64,000 nucleotides of DNA from Prochlorococcus sp. MIT 1341 (GCF_034092415.1 NZ_CP139304.1:62001-126000); one strand, 5' to 3'. Shown: positions 1 through 8,871, counted from the stretch's first letter. Notes: a model not told the origin generated them from the sequence alone. A program made the numbers and translations.

Positions 1-1
1 G

Positions 2-241
2 AAATTGGCTGAGAACATTCAAGAACAAGTTTTGAATGTTTCTCCTGGTAGTCCAGATAGAGGAGTTAGGCAAGGACGTTTTTTTGTTATTAGAAGAACA
101 ACAATGCCCGCTGCTTTAGTTGAGGCAGGATTTGTTACTGGTGATTTGGATGCTCCAAGGCTTGCAAGGGTCGATCATAGGAAAAAACTTTCTTTTGCTA
201 TTGCGAAAGGAATTCTTAACTACTTGAAGGAGGTTTATTAG
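2..241 (+). CDS. N-acetylmuramoyl-L-alanine amidase, C-terminal part (gene enters from the left edge)
   Basis: The reading frame is open from the window edge to a TAG at 239-241, so only the last ~79 residues are present. They match the end of the Amidase_3 (zinc-dependent peptidoglycan amidase) fold. The segment RRTTMPAALVEAGFVTG carries the Glu of the LVE-GF motif, which is a catalytic residue in this family. The enzyme cleaves the bond between N-acetylmuramic acid and the stem peptide and acts in the periplasm. murI starts one base after the stop, so the two wall genes are probably co-transcribed. The signal sequence and zinc ligands lie outside the window. Confidence 0.85.
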   Translation, partial: KLAENIQEQVLNVSPGSPDRGVRQGRFFVIRRTTMPAALVEAGFVTGDLDAPRLARVDHRKKLSFAIAKGILNYLKEVY

Positions 242-242
242 G

Positions 243-1040
243 TTGACTTTTGGCCTTTTTGACAGCGGTGTTGGTGGTTTTACTGTGCTTATGCAAGTCC
301 TAAGAAGATATCCTTTAAGTTCTTGTTTGTATTTAGCTGACACTGCTCGTGTTCCCTATGGTGACAAAGGAATAAACGAAATAAGAGAAATAGCTCTAGA
401 AGTTACTCACTGGCTTCGAGGGCAAAATGTTTCTTTTGTGTTAGTGGGATGCAATACAACCAATTCTTTAGCATTAGACATTGTGCAAAGAGAAGCTGGT
501 GTTCCTGTGGTTAGCTTGATAAGTTCTGCCGCAGAGATGATTACTAAGAGAAGGGTGGGTGTACTGGCAACTCCTGCTACGGCCTTGTCGGGTGCATACA
601 AATCTGAAATTGAATTATCTAGTTCAGATAAGATTGTCTTTGAGCAAAGTTGCCCTGCCTTTGTGCCAATGATTGAGGACGGGAAAATCGATTCAGTTGA
701 GTTACGTCGTGTTGCAATTAAGTATTTGAGCCCCCTCTTAGAGGCTCGTGTTGAAGAAGTTGTTCTTGGATGCACTCACTACCCTCTTTTAGAGCCACTA
801 CTCCGTGAATTATTACCTCAGGAAATTAGGATAATTGATCCTGCTGTTGGTTTAGCTGACAAGCTTGATAAATTCCTGGGCCCTCCTGTTTGGAGGTTCA
901 ATCGGAGGTACTCACTAGCTTCTACTCGTTTTTGCGTTACTAAGGACCCCCTGAATTTTGCGGCTCGAGCTAACGATTGGTTGGGCGAGTGTCCAGAGGT
1001 TGAGCTGGTTTCGCTACAGCAGAGGTCCTGTTTCTTTTAG
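243..1040 (+). CDS. murI: Glutamate racemase
   Basis: This enzyme makes D-glutamate for peptidoglycan. At 265 residues it has the normal family length. It starts FGLFDSGVGGFTVL, with the conserved Asp7/Ser8, and has the two catalytic cysteines: Cys70 in VGCNTTN and Cys177 in VLGCTHYPLLEP. The first motif is usually CNTA and reads CNTT here, a mild substitution. The start is TTG at 243, directly after the amidase stop, and no better start is available because upstream sequence belongs to the amidase. Its 3' end lies 22 bases before the prenyltransferase ATG, consistent with a continuous transcript. Confidence 0.95.
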   Translation: MTFGLFDSGVGGFTVLMQVLRRYPLSSCLYLADTARVPYGDKGINEIREIALEVTHWLRGQNVSFVLVGCNTTNSLALDIVQREAGVPVVSLISSAAEMITKRRVGVLATPATALSGAYKSEIELSSSDKIVFEQSCPAFVPMIEDGKIDSVELRRVAIKYLSPLLEARVEEVVLGCTHYPLLEPLLRELLPQEIRIIDPAVGLADKLDKFLGPPVWRFNRRYSLASTRFCVTKDPLNFAARANDWLGECPEVELVSLQQRSCFF

Positions 1041-1062
1041 GATTGGAGAAGAGAGGGTTTGC

Positions 1063-2034
1063 ATGGCTACAGTCACTGAGCTGCTAGAGCCGGTAGAGCT
1101 GGATCTTGAGACCCTGCTCTCAGATCTTCGTAGCCTTATTGGAGCAGGACATCCAATACTTCAGGCTGCTGCAGAACATCTTTTTAGTGCTGGTGGTAAA
1201 CGTCTTCGCCCAGGAATCGTTCTTTTGATTTCGAGGGCCTTGTCCCAAGGGGGTGATCTGTCTCCTAGGCACCGACGTCTGGCTGAGATCACAGAGATGA
1301 TTCATACAGCATCATTGGTTCACGATGATGTGGTTGATGAGGCAGCAACAAGAAGAGGGGTCGAAACAGTTCATAGTCGCTTTAATCATCGTGTTGCAGT
1401 TCTTGCTGGTGATTTTCTTTTTGCCCAAGCGAGTTGGCATCTGGCGAATCTAGATAATCTTGATGTCGTCAAGCTTCTTAGTAGGGTCATCATGGATCTT
1501 GCTGACGGTGAGGTTAAGCAAGGTCTTTATAGATATGACTCAGGTCAGTCTTTTGAGAATTATTTGGAAAAAAGCTATTGCAAAACAGCCTCTTTGATAG
1601 CCAATAGTGCTCAGGCTGCTGGTGTATTAAGTAATCAATCCGAAGATCGACTGCAATTGCTTCATCATTTTGGACGACAGCTTGGACTGGCTTTTCAGGT
1701 TGTTGATGACATACTTGATTTCACTGGTAGCGAGAAGCAGCTTGGAAAACCAGCAGCTAATGACTTGGCCAGTGGATATTTGACTGCACCAGTACTTTTC
1801 GCCCTCCAGGAACACCCATCCTTGGCAGTATTGATTGAGAGAGAGTTGACTTCTGCGGATGATTTAGAACAAGCTCTTCAGCTCGTAAGAGGATCTGATG
1901 CGATTCCTAGGAGTAGGGAGCTTGCTGAAAGATTTGCACGAGAATCTCGAGAGGCCTTGACGTGGTTGCCAGATTCTTCTTACAAGAGGGCTTTGGTCGA
2001 CCTGCCTGATTTTGTCTTGGGGAGGCTTTGTTAG
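1063..2034 (+). CDS. sds: Solanesyl (all-trans polyprenyl) diphosphate synthase
   Basis: A trans-prenyltransferase of 323 residues that builds the long isoprenoid tail of plastoquinone from FPP/GGPP and IPP. It has both Asp-rich Mg-binding motifs: DDVVD at residues 88-92 and DDILD at 215-219. It also has the GGKRLRPG segment near residue 45. The frame is open further upstream, but that stretch lies inside murI. The ATG at 1063 gives the typical N-terminus MATVTELL, so it is chosen. The solanesyl assignment follows the usual role of the single long-chain synthase in cyanobacteria; chain length cannot be read from the sequence. Confidence 0.93.
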   Translation: MATVTELLEPVELDLETLLSDLRSLIGAGHPILQAAAEHLFSAGGKRLRPGIVLLISRALSQGGDLSPRHRRLAEITEMIHTASLVHDDVVDEAATRRGVETVHSRFNHRVAVLAGDFLFAQASWHLANLDNLDVVKLLSRVIMDLADGEVKQGLYRYDSGQSFENYLEKSYCKTASLIANSAQAAGVLSNQSEDRLQLLHHFGRQLGLAFQVVDDILDFTGSEKQLGKPAANDLASGYLTAPVLFALQEHPSLAVLIERELTSADDLEQALQLVRGSDAIPRSRELAERFARESREALTWLPDSSYKRALVDLPDFVLGRLC

Positions 2035-2038
2035 TTTT

Positions 2039-2713
2039 TTAATCTTTCCAAATTATTTCGAGTTTCTCCAAGATTTCATTGAGATGAGTGACATAGGTAG
2101 GGTTGCAAAGTGAGGAATTATCTCCATCTGAATTTTTAATTTGCTTAGAGCAAAGAACCCAAACTTTGCAACCTGCCTTCAATGCAGAATCAGTTCCTGC
2201 TTGAGAATCTTCCATTGCCCAGCATTCATTTGGATTGACTTTTAGCTTATTGGCAGCCAAAAGATAAGGCTCTGGTGAAGGCTTCCCATCTTTAAGGGAT
2301 GGATCATCGCCTAGCACCCTTGTTTGAATAAGCTTTAGCCACGGGTGAGGTGTAGTTTTTATTTGAAGAGATTCTTCATTGCTACTAGTTACCAAGGCCA
2401 TCGGGACTTGCAGAGCGAAGCATTTTTCTACAAGTGATATAGCTCCTGGCATTGCTTTTGATTGGCTGAGTAGCGATTTTGATATGGGTTTGTGAATGAA
2501 AAGGATTTCTTTGTGATTGATAGTTTTATCAAGCCATTTCGTTATTTGTAGAGCGCAGTCAACTCTCCTACGCCCTCTTAACACCAATAATTGGTCTTTC
2601 GTTAGCTTTTTCCCGAACTTTTTTGCAGTGATAGACCAGGCTTTGCCATGGAGCGACTCAGTGTCAAGAAGCAAGCCATCAAGGTCAAATAGGCAGGCCT
2701 TGGGTGGGCGCAT
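2039..2713 (-). CDS. HAD-superfamily hydrolase, subfamily IA (phosphatase/phosphoglucomutase-like)
   Basis: A 224-residue haloacid-dehalogenase-fold protein. Motif I is FDLDGLLLDTE (nucleophile Asp10, acid Asp12), motif II is ALVTSS, motif III is the Lys in DGKPSPEPY, and motif IV is WAMEDSQAG. An alpha-helical cap lies between motifs I and II. Such enzymes dephosphorylate small sugar phosphates or related metabolites; the substrate is not predictable. It converges tail-to-tail with sds (4 bases apart) and is divergent from acs, with about 100 bases of shared upstream region. Confidence 0.9.
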   Translation of the reverse strand: MRPPKACLFDLDGLLLDTESLHGKAWSITAKKFGKKLTKDQLLVLRGRRRVDCALQITKWLDKTINHKEILFIHKPISKSLLSQSKAMPGAISLVEKCFALQVPMALVTSSNEESLQIKTTPHPWLKLIQTRVLGDDPSLKDGKPSPEPYLLAANKLKVNPNECWAMEDSQAGTDSALKAGCKVWVLCSKQIKNSDGDNSSLCNPTYVTHLNEILEKLEIIWKD

Positions 2714-2815
2714 AGGGAGAAGGAGACGAAGTTTTTTATAAATAGAGTTTCACCCTGCTGTGGGTTCTTTTGATAATGGCTTGAATGCAGCAATTGATTG
2801 ATTGTTGATTCCCTA

Positions 2816-4792
2816 ATGTCATCAAATTCATCCAGTTCAATTGAATCTGTTCTCCAAGAGCAGAGAGTATTTCCACCTTCTCAAGAAGTCTCGAGCAAAG
2901 CCAGGATTGGTAGTTTGGAGCTTTATCTTGAAATGGTCAATAAGGCTAATTCAGACCCAGAAGCCTTTTGGGGAGATTTAGCTCGCAAAGAACTTGATTG
3001 GTTTAAACCTTTTAATAAAGTTCTTGATTGGTCTAATCCACCTTTTGCCCGTTGGTTTGAAGGGGGAACTACAAATCTTTCTTTAAATTGCTTAGATCGA
3101 CATCTTGATTCTCAAAGAGGTGATAAGACAGCTTTAATTTGGGAAGGAGAGCCTGGTGATGTTAGGAAGTTCTCTTATAGAGAACTCCATCTTGAAGTTT
3201 GTAGAGCTGCGAATGCTCTTAAATCAATTGGCATAGGTAAAGGCGATCTAGTGGCTCTTTATATGCCAATGATCCCTGAAGCTGCTATTGCAATGTTGGC
3301 CTGTGCTCGCATTGGAGCACCACATTCTGTTGTTTTTGGAGGATTTTCTTCAGAAGCTTTACGAGATCGATTAAGGGATGGAGAAGCAAAAGCAGTAATT
3401 ACTGCTGATGGAGGTTTCCGCAAGGACAAAAAGGTCCCTCTTAAGCCAGCTGTTGATGCTGCTCTTTCTGAAAACGCTTGTCCCACTGTCGAGTCTGTTT
3501 TAGTGGTTCGCCGTACAAAAGACTCAATACATATTGAGTCAGGTAGAGATTATTGGTGGGATGATTTGCTCGCTGAGCAGTCGGAGAAATGTGATCCAGA
3601 GCCTATGGAGAGCGAAGATAGGCTTTTTGTACTTTATACATCTGGATCAACTGGCAAGCCTAAAGGAGTAGTTCATACAACTGCGGGTTATAACCTGTGG
3701 GCTCACACTACTTTTAAGTGGATATTTGATATTCAGGAAGAGGATGTTTATTGGTGCACAGCCGACGTAGGTTGGATTACCGGCCATAGTTATATCGTTT
3801 ATGGCCCCCTTTCTAATGGTGCTACTACTGTCATGTTTGAAGGGGCACCACGCCCTTCAAATCCAGGGGCATTTTGGGAATTAATTCAGAAACATCGAAT
3901 AAGTATCTTTTATACGGCACCTACTGCTATTAGAGCTTTTATGAAGTCTGGGCGAGCTGTTCCAGATAGCTACGATATGAGTTCTTTGAGACTGTTGGGA
4001 ACTGTTGGTGAGCCTATAAACCCTGAAGCTTGGATGTGGTATCGAGATGTTATTGGAGGAGGTAACTGTCCAGTCGTTGATACTTGGTGGCAGACAGAGA
4101 CTGGTGGAGTGATGATTAGCCCTCTTCCTGGAGCGACCCCAGCCAAGCCTGGATCAGCAACTCTTCCGCTCCCTGGTATTAGGGCTGATGTTGTGGATGC
4201 TCAAGGAGAGACAGTACCTGCTGATGAGGGAGGCTATTTAGTTGTAAAGAGCCCATGGCCTGGAATGATGAGAACTATCCATGGCAATCCAAAGCGTTTC
4301 CGAGAAAGCTACTGGGAGTATCTCCATCCGAAAGATGGAAGTTTTATATATTTCGCAGGAGACGGTGCTCGGCGAGATAGTGATGGTTATTTTTGGGTTA
4401 TGGGAAGAGTAGATGATGTAATTAATGTTTCTGGACATCGTTTAGGGACTATGGAAGTTGAATCGGCTTTAGTGAGTCATCCAGCTGTATCTGAGGCCGC
4501 CGTGGTTGGACGTCCGGACGATTTGAAGGGGGAGGCGATAGTGGCATTTGTTTCTTTGAAGAGTGGCAGCGAAGTGTCGGACGAGTTAGTTCAAGAGTTG
4601 CGAACTCATGTGAGCAATGAAATTGGACCTATCGCTAAACCTGATGAGATCAGATGTAGTGATGCACTCCCTAAAACTAGAAGTGGCAAGATTATGAGGC
4701 GTATTTTGAGGGCATTGGCTGCCGGTGAGGAAGTAAGCGGAGATACCAGTACCTTGGAAGATCGTTCTGTTCTTGATCGATTGAGGGCCTAA
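2816..4792 (+). CDS. acs: Acetyl-coenzyme A synthetase
   Basis: An ANL-superfamily ligase that converts acetate, ATP and CoA to acetyl-CoA. From the ATG at 2816 it has 658 residues, normal for AcsA. A TTG six codons earlier is possible but less likely. Visible motifs are the phosphate loop [11 protein letters not shown] (about residues 274-284), the acetate-pocket motif [10 protein letters not shown] (about 421-430), the hinge region [16 protein letters not shown], and [11 protein letters not shown]. The last contains Lys625, the catalytic lysine that is the known site of regulatory acetylation in this family. The gene is monocistronic, followed by the convergent DUF1350 gene 8 bases away. 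Confidence 0.96.
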   Translation: MSSNSSSSIESVLQEQRVFPPSQEVSSKARIGSLELYLEMVNKANSDPEAFWGDLARKELDWFKPFNKVLDWSNPPFARWFEGGTTNLSLNCLDRHLDSQRGDKTALIWEGEPGDVRKFSYRELHLEVCRAANALKSIGIGKGDLVALYMPMIPEAAIAMLACARIGAPHSVVFGGFSSEALRDRLRDGEAKAVITADGGFRKDKKVPLKPAVDAALSENACPTVESVLVVRRTKDSIHIESGRDYWWDDLLAEQSEKCDPEPMESEDRLFVLYTSGSTGKPKGVVHTTAGYNLWAHTTFKWIFDIQEEDVYWCTADVGWITGHSYIVYGPLSNGATTVMFEGAPRPSNPGAFWELIQKHRISIFYTAPTAIRAFMKSGRAVPDSYDMSSLRLLGTVGEPINPEAWMWYRDVIGGGNCPVVDTWWQTETGGVMISPLPGATPAKPGSATLPLPGIRADVVDAQGETVPADEGGYLVVKSPWPGMMRTIHGNPKRFRESYWEYLHPKDGSFIYFAGDGARRDSDGYFWVMGRVDDVINVSGHRLGTMEVESALVSHPAVSEAAVVGRPDDLKGEAIVAFVSLKSGSEVSDELVQELRTHVSNEIGPIAKPDEIRCSDALPKTRSGKIMRRILRALAAGEEVSGDTSTLEDRSVLDRLRA

Positions 4793-4800
4793 CAAAAAGG

Positions 4801-5520
4801 CTACAAATCTCTTGTAATGCAGGCTATTTGCTCAATGGTTTTTTGTTTAATAGGATCATTTGCCCATTCGCCAAAAACTCTTTTGCGGATGCCTGCACTT
4901 GCTGGTGTTAGATGATCTCCTTCCAGGGTCACTTCCTTAGATGAGTCAAAAGAACGGCTTTTAAGACAATCCTTAAGGCTTTTGGTTTCGTCCAGCTTGT
5001 CTTCAGTAAAACTAATCAATATGTTTTGTGATTGAGCATAATATTCCTTTATTAATCTAAGAGTTTCTTTAGGACTGGGACTAAACTCTGCGGACAGTCC
5101 AAACCTTTTTGATGCTTCGTTAAGCATAGGAATAGAACGACTTGCTCCAAAATTGTTAAAACTTATAGCTATTAAAGCTTTGCTGTTTCTACCTCCGTCT
5201 GGAGCTAAAAGATGTAATTTACAACCAAGACTATGCCCCATGCGGATTGATTGGGGAAGAACTCCAATCCTTGATTCAAGCTTTTTTCTACAAGACCTTA
5301 GATCTTTCCAGGCTTGATTTGCCTGAGCCTGATGATCTAACCCTGGTAGGTATCTCCAGGCATGAATAGCTAATTCCTTTTTTGCAAGTGTTTCTATAAG
5401 CTTTCTATAACTGATTTGCGGGTTGCTTGCGAGATAGCTCCCCCCAATTATTTCAATTAGTCCTACTGGCCTGTTCGGCCAAAGTGACAAGGTTTGACCA
5501 AAGCTTTTCCAAGATGGCAT
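4801..5520 (-). CDS. DUF1350 family protein (alpha/beta-hydrolase-like)
   Basis: A 239-residue protein of the cyanobacterial/plastid DUF1350 family. The N-terminus has RPVGLIEIIGGSYLAS, typical of the family. A nucleophile-elbow motif, MGHSLGCKLH, places Ser97 in GHSLG, and a late His203 sits in GDHLTPAS, so a Ser-His hydrolase triad is plausible. No substrate is known. There is no signal peptide or membrane segment, so it is probably cytosolic. It converges with acs. Upstream lies a 290-base gap before the exonuclease gene. Confidence 0.85.
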   Translation of the reverse strand: MPSWKSFGQTLSLWPNRPVGLIEIIGGSYLASNPQISYRKLIETLAKKELAIHAWRYLPGLDHQAQANQAWKDLRSCRKKLESRIGVLPQSIRMGHSLGCKLHLLAPDGGRNSKALIAISFNNFGASRSIPMLNEASKRFGLSAEFSPSPKETLRLIKEYYAQSQNILISFTEDKLDETKSLKDCLKSRSFDSSKEVTLEGDHLTPASAGIRKRVFGEWANDPIKQKTIEQIACITRDL

Positions 5521-5580
5521 CTCTTTATTATATGAGTTGATATGTATAAATTTTCTTTATTTTAACCTTGGGAGGTGATC

Positions 5581-5637
5581 GTGAGTTCTCTGGAAAATAC
5601 TTGTCATCACCGAGACTTTAACTGCGAAGAAATTTAA
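5581..5637 (+). CDS. Possible 18-codon micro-ORF with a near-perfect ribosome binding site
   Basis: GGAGGTGAT at 5571-5579 is an almost complete match to the anti-Shine-Dalgarno end of 16S rRNA. It stands five bases before a GTG that opens 18 codons ending in TAA. The peptide contains two Cys and an adjacent His pair (CHHRDFNC), which could bind a metal. Good ribosome binding sites are uncommon in this genome, which makes the match noticeable, but an ORF this short can arise by chance. It lies in the gap between the DUF1350 gene and the exonuclease gene, with nothing else recognised there. Confidence 0.25.
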   Translation: MSSLENTCHHRDFNCEEI

Positions 5638-5811
5638 TACATAATTTTTTATCCCATGAACTAAAAATGATGTCGGGACGATTTCTTAAAAAGATTTTAG
5701 GAATTTTTTATTGCTAAAGGCTTCTTGCATTTTTACTTTTCTGACCAGCTCTAGGGCCCGTGTCCCTTGATTGATACGCGAAAATAAAAGTCAATTAACT
5801 TTATTTGTCTC

Positions 5812-6633
5812 GTGGAGGAATTAAAGGGAAGCAGTTCACCTTCTGATCAGTTGGAGCTGCTTGGTAAATCTGCTGAATCGCAAAGGAAGGTTCCAATAGA
5901 TCCTTCTAAAGAAGCACTCACGCAGTTTTTTCCAGAGACATTGCTGATTCTCGATACGGAAACCACAGGCTTAGACCCTAAAACCGATCAATGTTTGGAG
6001 GTTGGAGTGATTCTTTTTCATATTTCCTCTCGAGCAGTGTTGGCTCAGCAATCTTTATTGTTTCCTGTTGATGAGAACGCTGCGGAACATATAAACCGCA
6101 TCCCTGCTTCCGTGACAAAACTTACTCAACCATGGTCCCTTGGGTTGAAGTATTTAGAAGCCCTTATAGAAACGGCTGACATTGTTGTTGCACATAATGC
6201 TTCTTTTGACCGTCAATGGTTTGGTCGTCCCCCTTTGCCACGTGTTACAAAACCATGGGTTTGCAGCATGGAAGATATTGTCTGGCCTGAGGGGAAAAAT
6301 CTTCGCCCAAGACCTTCCGTAAGGGATTTAGCACTGGCCTATGGGGTTCCTGTTTGGTCTGCTCATCGTGCCTTGACCGACTGTATCTACCTTTCTGAAG
6401 TCTTTTCTAGATGTGAAGACTTAGAGACCCTTTTGCGGCAGGGCATGGAGCCAAAAACTTTAATGCGTGCCGAAGTCTCATATGAGCAAAGGCATCTCGC
6501 CCGTAATGCTGGTTTCCGGTGGAATGATCCCGTTAAAGGGGCTTGGAGTAAGAGGTTGACAATTAGAGAGGCAGAAAAACTTGATTTTCCAGTCAAATCT
6601 TTGGATTCTCAGAACTATCCTCAGGCCGGCTAA
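5812..6633 (+). CDS. DnaQ-like 3'-5' exonuclease (DEDDh family)
   Basis: A 273-residue protein with a complete DEDDh exonuclease domain. ExoI is LILDTETTGLD (Asp48, Glu50), ExoII is AHNASFDRQWF (Asp133), and ExoIII is HRALTD (His185, Asp190). This is the fold of the proofreading subunit of DNA polymerase III, but it also occurs in RNases and unrelated DNA exonucleases. The ~110-residue C-terminal extension argues for a cyanobacteria-specific version. The start is GTG at 5812; the first ~40 residues are Ser/Pro/Lys-rich and the true start could lie further in. Acting as DnaQ for DnaE (17.7 kb) is possible but not shown. Confidence 0.88.
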   Translation: MEELKGSSSPSDQLELLGKSAESQRKVPIDPSKEALTQFFPETLLILDTETTGLDPKTDQCLEVGVILFHISSRAVLAQQSLLFPVDENAAEHINRIPASVTKLTQPWSLGLKYLEALIETADIVVAHNASFDRQWFGRPPLPRVTKPWVCSMEDIVWPEGKNLRPRPSVRDLALAYGVPVWSAHRALTDCIYLSEVFSRCEDLETLLRQGMEPKTLMRAEVSYEQRHLARNAGFRWNDPVKGAWSKRLTIREAEKLDFPVKSLDSQNYPQAG

Positions 6634-6749
6634 TGGGTTCTCCAATGACAGATTTCCTTTAGCACTGTGAAGCGACCATGTGATTTTGGTTGTTATACAG
6701 AATTTTTGCCAGCCTAGTAATGGATTCCTTTTGAATTGGTTGGTTTCAC

Positions 6750-7052
6750 TTGGATGACTTGCCCAACAAAATAAAAGATCTTTCTGATCCGCTGCAAACC
6801 AGACTATGTGACTGGCAGCAAGCTAGAACCTGGGCTCGTTTGATTCGAGAAGCAGAATGTTTGTGGCATGTAGAGGCTAGGGAATTACGAAGAATTGGAG
6901 CAGTTGAGTTGTCACAGCTTTTGCAGGAAGTCCCGCCACGTCAACGTTCAAGGGTAAATAGGTGGTTAAAAGGTTATTTGGCGGCTACTAGATTTGGGAA
7001 AACAAAGCAATTAGGAGCTTTTAGGGGTAGGAATTTTTATGTTGATGGTTAA
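6750..7052 (+). CDS. Small conserved-type hypothetical protein
   Basis: A 100-residue basic protein from a TTG start at 6750. It contains Trp/Arg-rich helices (CDWQQARTWARLIREAECLW) and a basic C-terminal half (PPRQRSRVNRWLKGYLAATR). No membrane segment, signal or catalytic motif is visible. The arrangement suggests a small helical protein, possibly nucleic-acid-binding, but that is only an impression from charge. I do not recognise the family. It is followed within ~65 bases by a perfect hairpin that may also end this transcript. Confidence 0.6.
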   Translation: MDDLPNKIKDLSDPLQTRLCDWQQARTWARLIREAECLWHVEARELRRIGAVELSQLLQEVPPRQRSRVNRWLKGYLAATRFGKTKQLGAFRGRNFYVDG

Positions 7053-7116
7053 TATCTTGCAGGAAATTGTTTCTTCAAAATCCATCCTGAACTTCTACCA
7101 AGAATGGGTCAAGACA

Positions 7117-7150
7117 TTGAAAAGGGTTCCTTTACAGGAACCCTTTTCAA
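7117..7150 (-). terminator. Perfect 14-bp hairpin just downstream of tRNA-Pro
   Basis: TTGAAAAGGGTTCC (7117-7130) and its exact reverse complement (7137-7150) flank a 6-base loop. The hairpin begins 5 bases past the 3' end of the tRNA read on the minus strand and has A/T-rich outer arms. It therefore looks like the tRNA terminator. Because it is symmetric it may also end the small plus-strand gene that stops at 7052. Confidence 0.75.
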
Positions 7151-7155
7151 TTAAA

Positions 7156-7229
7156 TCGGAGCGGCGGGATTTGAACCCACGACCCCCACTACCCCAAAGT
7201 GGTGCGCTACCAAGCTGCGCTACGCCCCG
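7156..7229 (-). tRNA. tRNA-Pro, anticodon GGG
   Basis: Read on the minus strand this is a 74-base cloverleaf. The acceptor stem CGGGGCG pairs with CGCTCCG (one G-T), followed by discriminator A. The D-arm is GCGCAGCTTGGTAGCGC. The anticodon stem CCACT/AGTGG encloses loop TTGGGGT, so the anticodon is GGG. The T-arm is GTGGGTTCAAATCCCGC. Overall similarity is to bacterial proline tRNAs, including the C1-G72 pair typical of tRNA-Pro. The CCA end is not encoded. A GGG anticodon reads CCC/CCU, so another tRNA-Pro must serve CCA/CCG elsewhere in the genome. Confidence 0.95.
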
Positions 7230-7284
7230 TAAACTCAAGCTATCACAAGCCGTTGTTAACTTAAGGAGTTAGGTGCTTATTCTC

Positions 7285-7620
7285 CTATATAGGTAGTTTG
7301 CTAGGTATTTTTTTTAGGATTCTTGTCCTGAGTTTGTCAGCAGTTTCACTCGAGTATCCGAATAGTTGTAGATGTTTCGCTAAAAGCCTTAGCTCTTTGA
7401 TCTTCATAGTTGCTATTTTTAGTTCTGCATTCACTTCCCATTCTGGGCTTTTTTTAAGTAAAATATGTCCTCTTGACTTGGAGTTTATTTCTAAGATGAT
7501 TCTTGCAATTTCTTCTGGTATTATAACTAAAAGTACTGCCATTATCCCGTAAATATTGATCAATATTTTCGGCAATGGTATTAACTTACGAGAAGTTCTT
7601 TTTTCCTTATATCTTGCCAA
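7285..7620 (-). CDS. Small membrane-associated hypothetical protein
   Basis: 111 residues. A basic N-terminus (MARYKEKRTSRK) precedes one hydrophobic stretch, LINIYGIMAVLLVII. The cytosolic C-terminal half ends KELRLLAKHLQLFGYSSETADKLRTRILK. That last block resembles a short SAP-like or helix-turn-helix module seen in several picocyanobacterial proteins, though I cannot name a family with confidence. It lies between the tRNA and a cluster of minus-strand genes ending with msrA, and reads in the same direction as them. Confidence 0.6.
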   Translation of the reverse strand: MARYKEKRTSRKLIPLPKILINIYGIMAVLLVIIPEEIARIILEINSKSRGHILLKKSPEWEVNAELKIATMKIKELRLLAKHLQLFGYSSETADKLRTRILKKIPSKLPI

Positions 7621-7670
7621 GGTACGAGTAGAAAACCTTAAAGTTAATTATACATTATCCCTTGTTAAAT

Positions 7671-7838
7671 CTAAAGACGTATTTGTTCAATCTCTGAGCT
7701 TAATTCAGGCATCTCTCTCCATTGGATTGTAGGTTCAATTTGGTTTGAACTTGGACGTGTAGAGAATATTAGACTGAAAACAAGTATTAAAGTTCCTATT
7801 AAGGCTAGGATTACAGTTCGGTCAGGTAGTTGATTCAT
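7671..7838 (-). CDS. Small single-pass membrane protein (55 aa)
   Basis: A short frame from ATG (7838-7836) to TAG at 7671-7673. The N-terminus MNQLPDRTV is followed by a hydrophobic helix, ILALIGTLILVFSLIFS (about residues 9-25). A soluble tail, with Trp40 in QWREMPELS, completes it. It reads in the same direction as msrA, which ends 34 bases upstream, so it may be the last gene of that transcript. No family is recognised. Support comes from the coherent one-helix layout and its position filling an otherwise empty gap. Confidence 0.5.
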   Translation of the reverse strand: MNQLPDRTVILALIGTLILVFSLIFSTRPSSNQIEPTIQWREMPELSSEIEQIRL

Positions 7839-7872
7839 GAGAATTGATTGTAGTTTTTCCCAAAAGTTAATT

Positions 7873-8595
7873 TCATAATTTTATTGGCTTGTTGTTGCTA
7901 CGAAGAACACAATGGGGAATTGACCAGTCGTATTCATCCCATACATGTGCCTCTAGTTTATACCTGGAATTAGGAAAGTTGCTTAGTTTTACACCTGTTG
8001 GCATTGCTGAACAGTATGGCCTGCTTCCAGGCCTGGCAAGATATTGTTGATGGTAATCTTCGGCGTAATAAAAGATTTGGCTAGCTTTGATTTCAGTTGT
8101 TATTTGACCAAGACCTTGGCTAATTAGTTCTTGCTGGTAATAGTCTTTACTGGCTAAGGCGAGACTCATCTGTTGATCTTGAGTTGTATAGATGGCTGAG
8201 CGATATTGGCTTCCACGATCATTCCCCTGACGATCTCCTTGTGTTGGGTCATGGCATTCCCAGAAGAGTTTTAGAAGATCGCTGAAATCAACTTTTTCAG
8301 GTTCCCAAACTACTCTTACTATTTCAGTATGGCCTGTTTTTCCACTGCAAACCTCTTGATAGGAGGGATCTTTTGTTATTCCCCCTGCATATCCAACAGC
8401 TGTGGTGATAATCCCTGGAAGTTTCCAGAAGCCTTTTTCTGCTCCCCAGAAACAACCACATGCAAAAAACGCTTCTTCTTGCTTATCTTCAACTGTTTTT
8501 TTTATAGCTGTATCAAGAACAGCATGCCTTTGAATAGCTTCTGAATCAGCTTTATCCGTCCGAAAGTTTTTCGGGGTGAACCAGGATGAGAACAT
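7873..8595 (-). CDS. msrA: Peptide methionine sulfoxide reductase A
   Basis: This enzyme repairs oxidised methionine (S-sulfoxide) in proteins. The catalytic motif is [10 protein letters not shown], with Cys48 as the nucleophile. It is followed by family blocks [15 protein letters not shown] and [20 protein letters not shown]. The protein is 240 residues; the ~45-residue N-terminal extension before the catalytic core is longer than in minimal MsrA proteins. The extra C-terminal segment is short. There is no fused MsrB domain. An oxidative-damage repair role fits a photosynthetic cell. Confidence 0.95.
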   Translation of the reverse strand: MFSSWFTPKNFRTDKADSEAIQRHAVLDTAIKKTVEDKQEEAFFACGCFWGAEKGFWKLPGIITTAVGYAGGITKDPSYQEVCSGKTGHTEIVRVVWEPEKVDFSDLLKLFWECHDPTQGDRQGNDRGSQYRSAIYTTQDQQMSLALASKDYYQQELISQGLGQITTEIKASQIFYYAEDYHQQYLARPGSRPYCSAMPTGVKLSNFPNSRYKLEAHVWDEYDWSIPHCVLRSNNKPIKL

Positions 8596-8619
8596 TAAAA
8601 TTCCGAAGCATTTACAAGA

Positions 8620-8871
8620 TTACACAGATTGGTTTGGCTCTAGTTGGATGTGGTTTAAAAGTGTTGTCACAAAAGCGAATAGCAGGAATGGCAGACTTAG
8701 GACCAAGATTAGGCCTACTCCTACAAGAGCAAAGACTGGTCTAGAGGAACCCATAAGCCCCAGCCCAGCGGCAAGACTCACGAATATAACGGCCATCCAG
8801 GCGAGTACCTGTGCATATATGTCGCCAAAGGTGAGGTTGCATTTAATTGAATAAGGTGTTCCTGGAGACAT
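8620..8871 (-). CDS. Small two-helix membrane protein
   Basis: 83 residues if translation starts at the ATG at 8871. In-frame ATGs at 8892 and 8898 are possible and would add up to 9 residues. MSPGTPYS is chosen because it gives a compact N-terminus before the first helix; no clear ribosome binding site decides it. Two hydrophobic helices (VLAWMAVIFVSLAAGLGLMG and FALVGVGLILVLSLPFLLFA) are joined by a short SSRP loop, with an acidic tail. No known family motif is visible. It lies between msrA and an ABC exporter gene, all on the minus strand. Confidence 0.7.
   Translation of the reverse strand: MSPGTPYSIKCNLTFGDIYAQVLAWMAVIFVSLAAGLGLMGSSRPVFALVGVGLILVLSLPFLLFAFVTTLLNHIQLEPNQSV

Noticed and set aside
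7039-7272. 77-codon plus-strand frame reading SERRDLNPRPPLPQSG
   Set aside because: This is the well-known spurious translation of the antisense strand of a tRNA (here tRNA-Pro).
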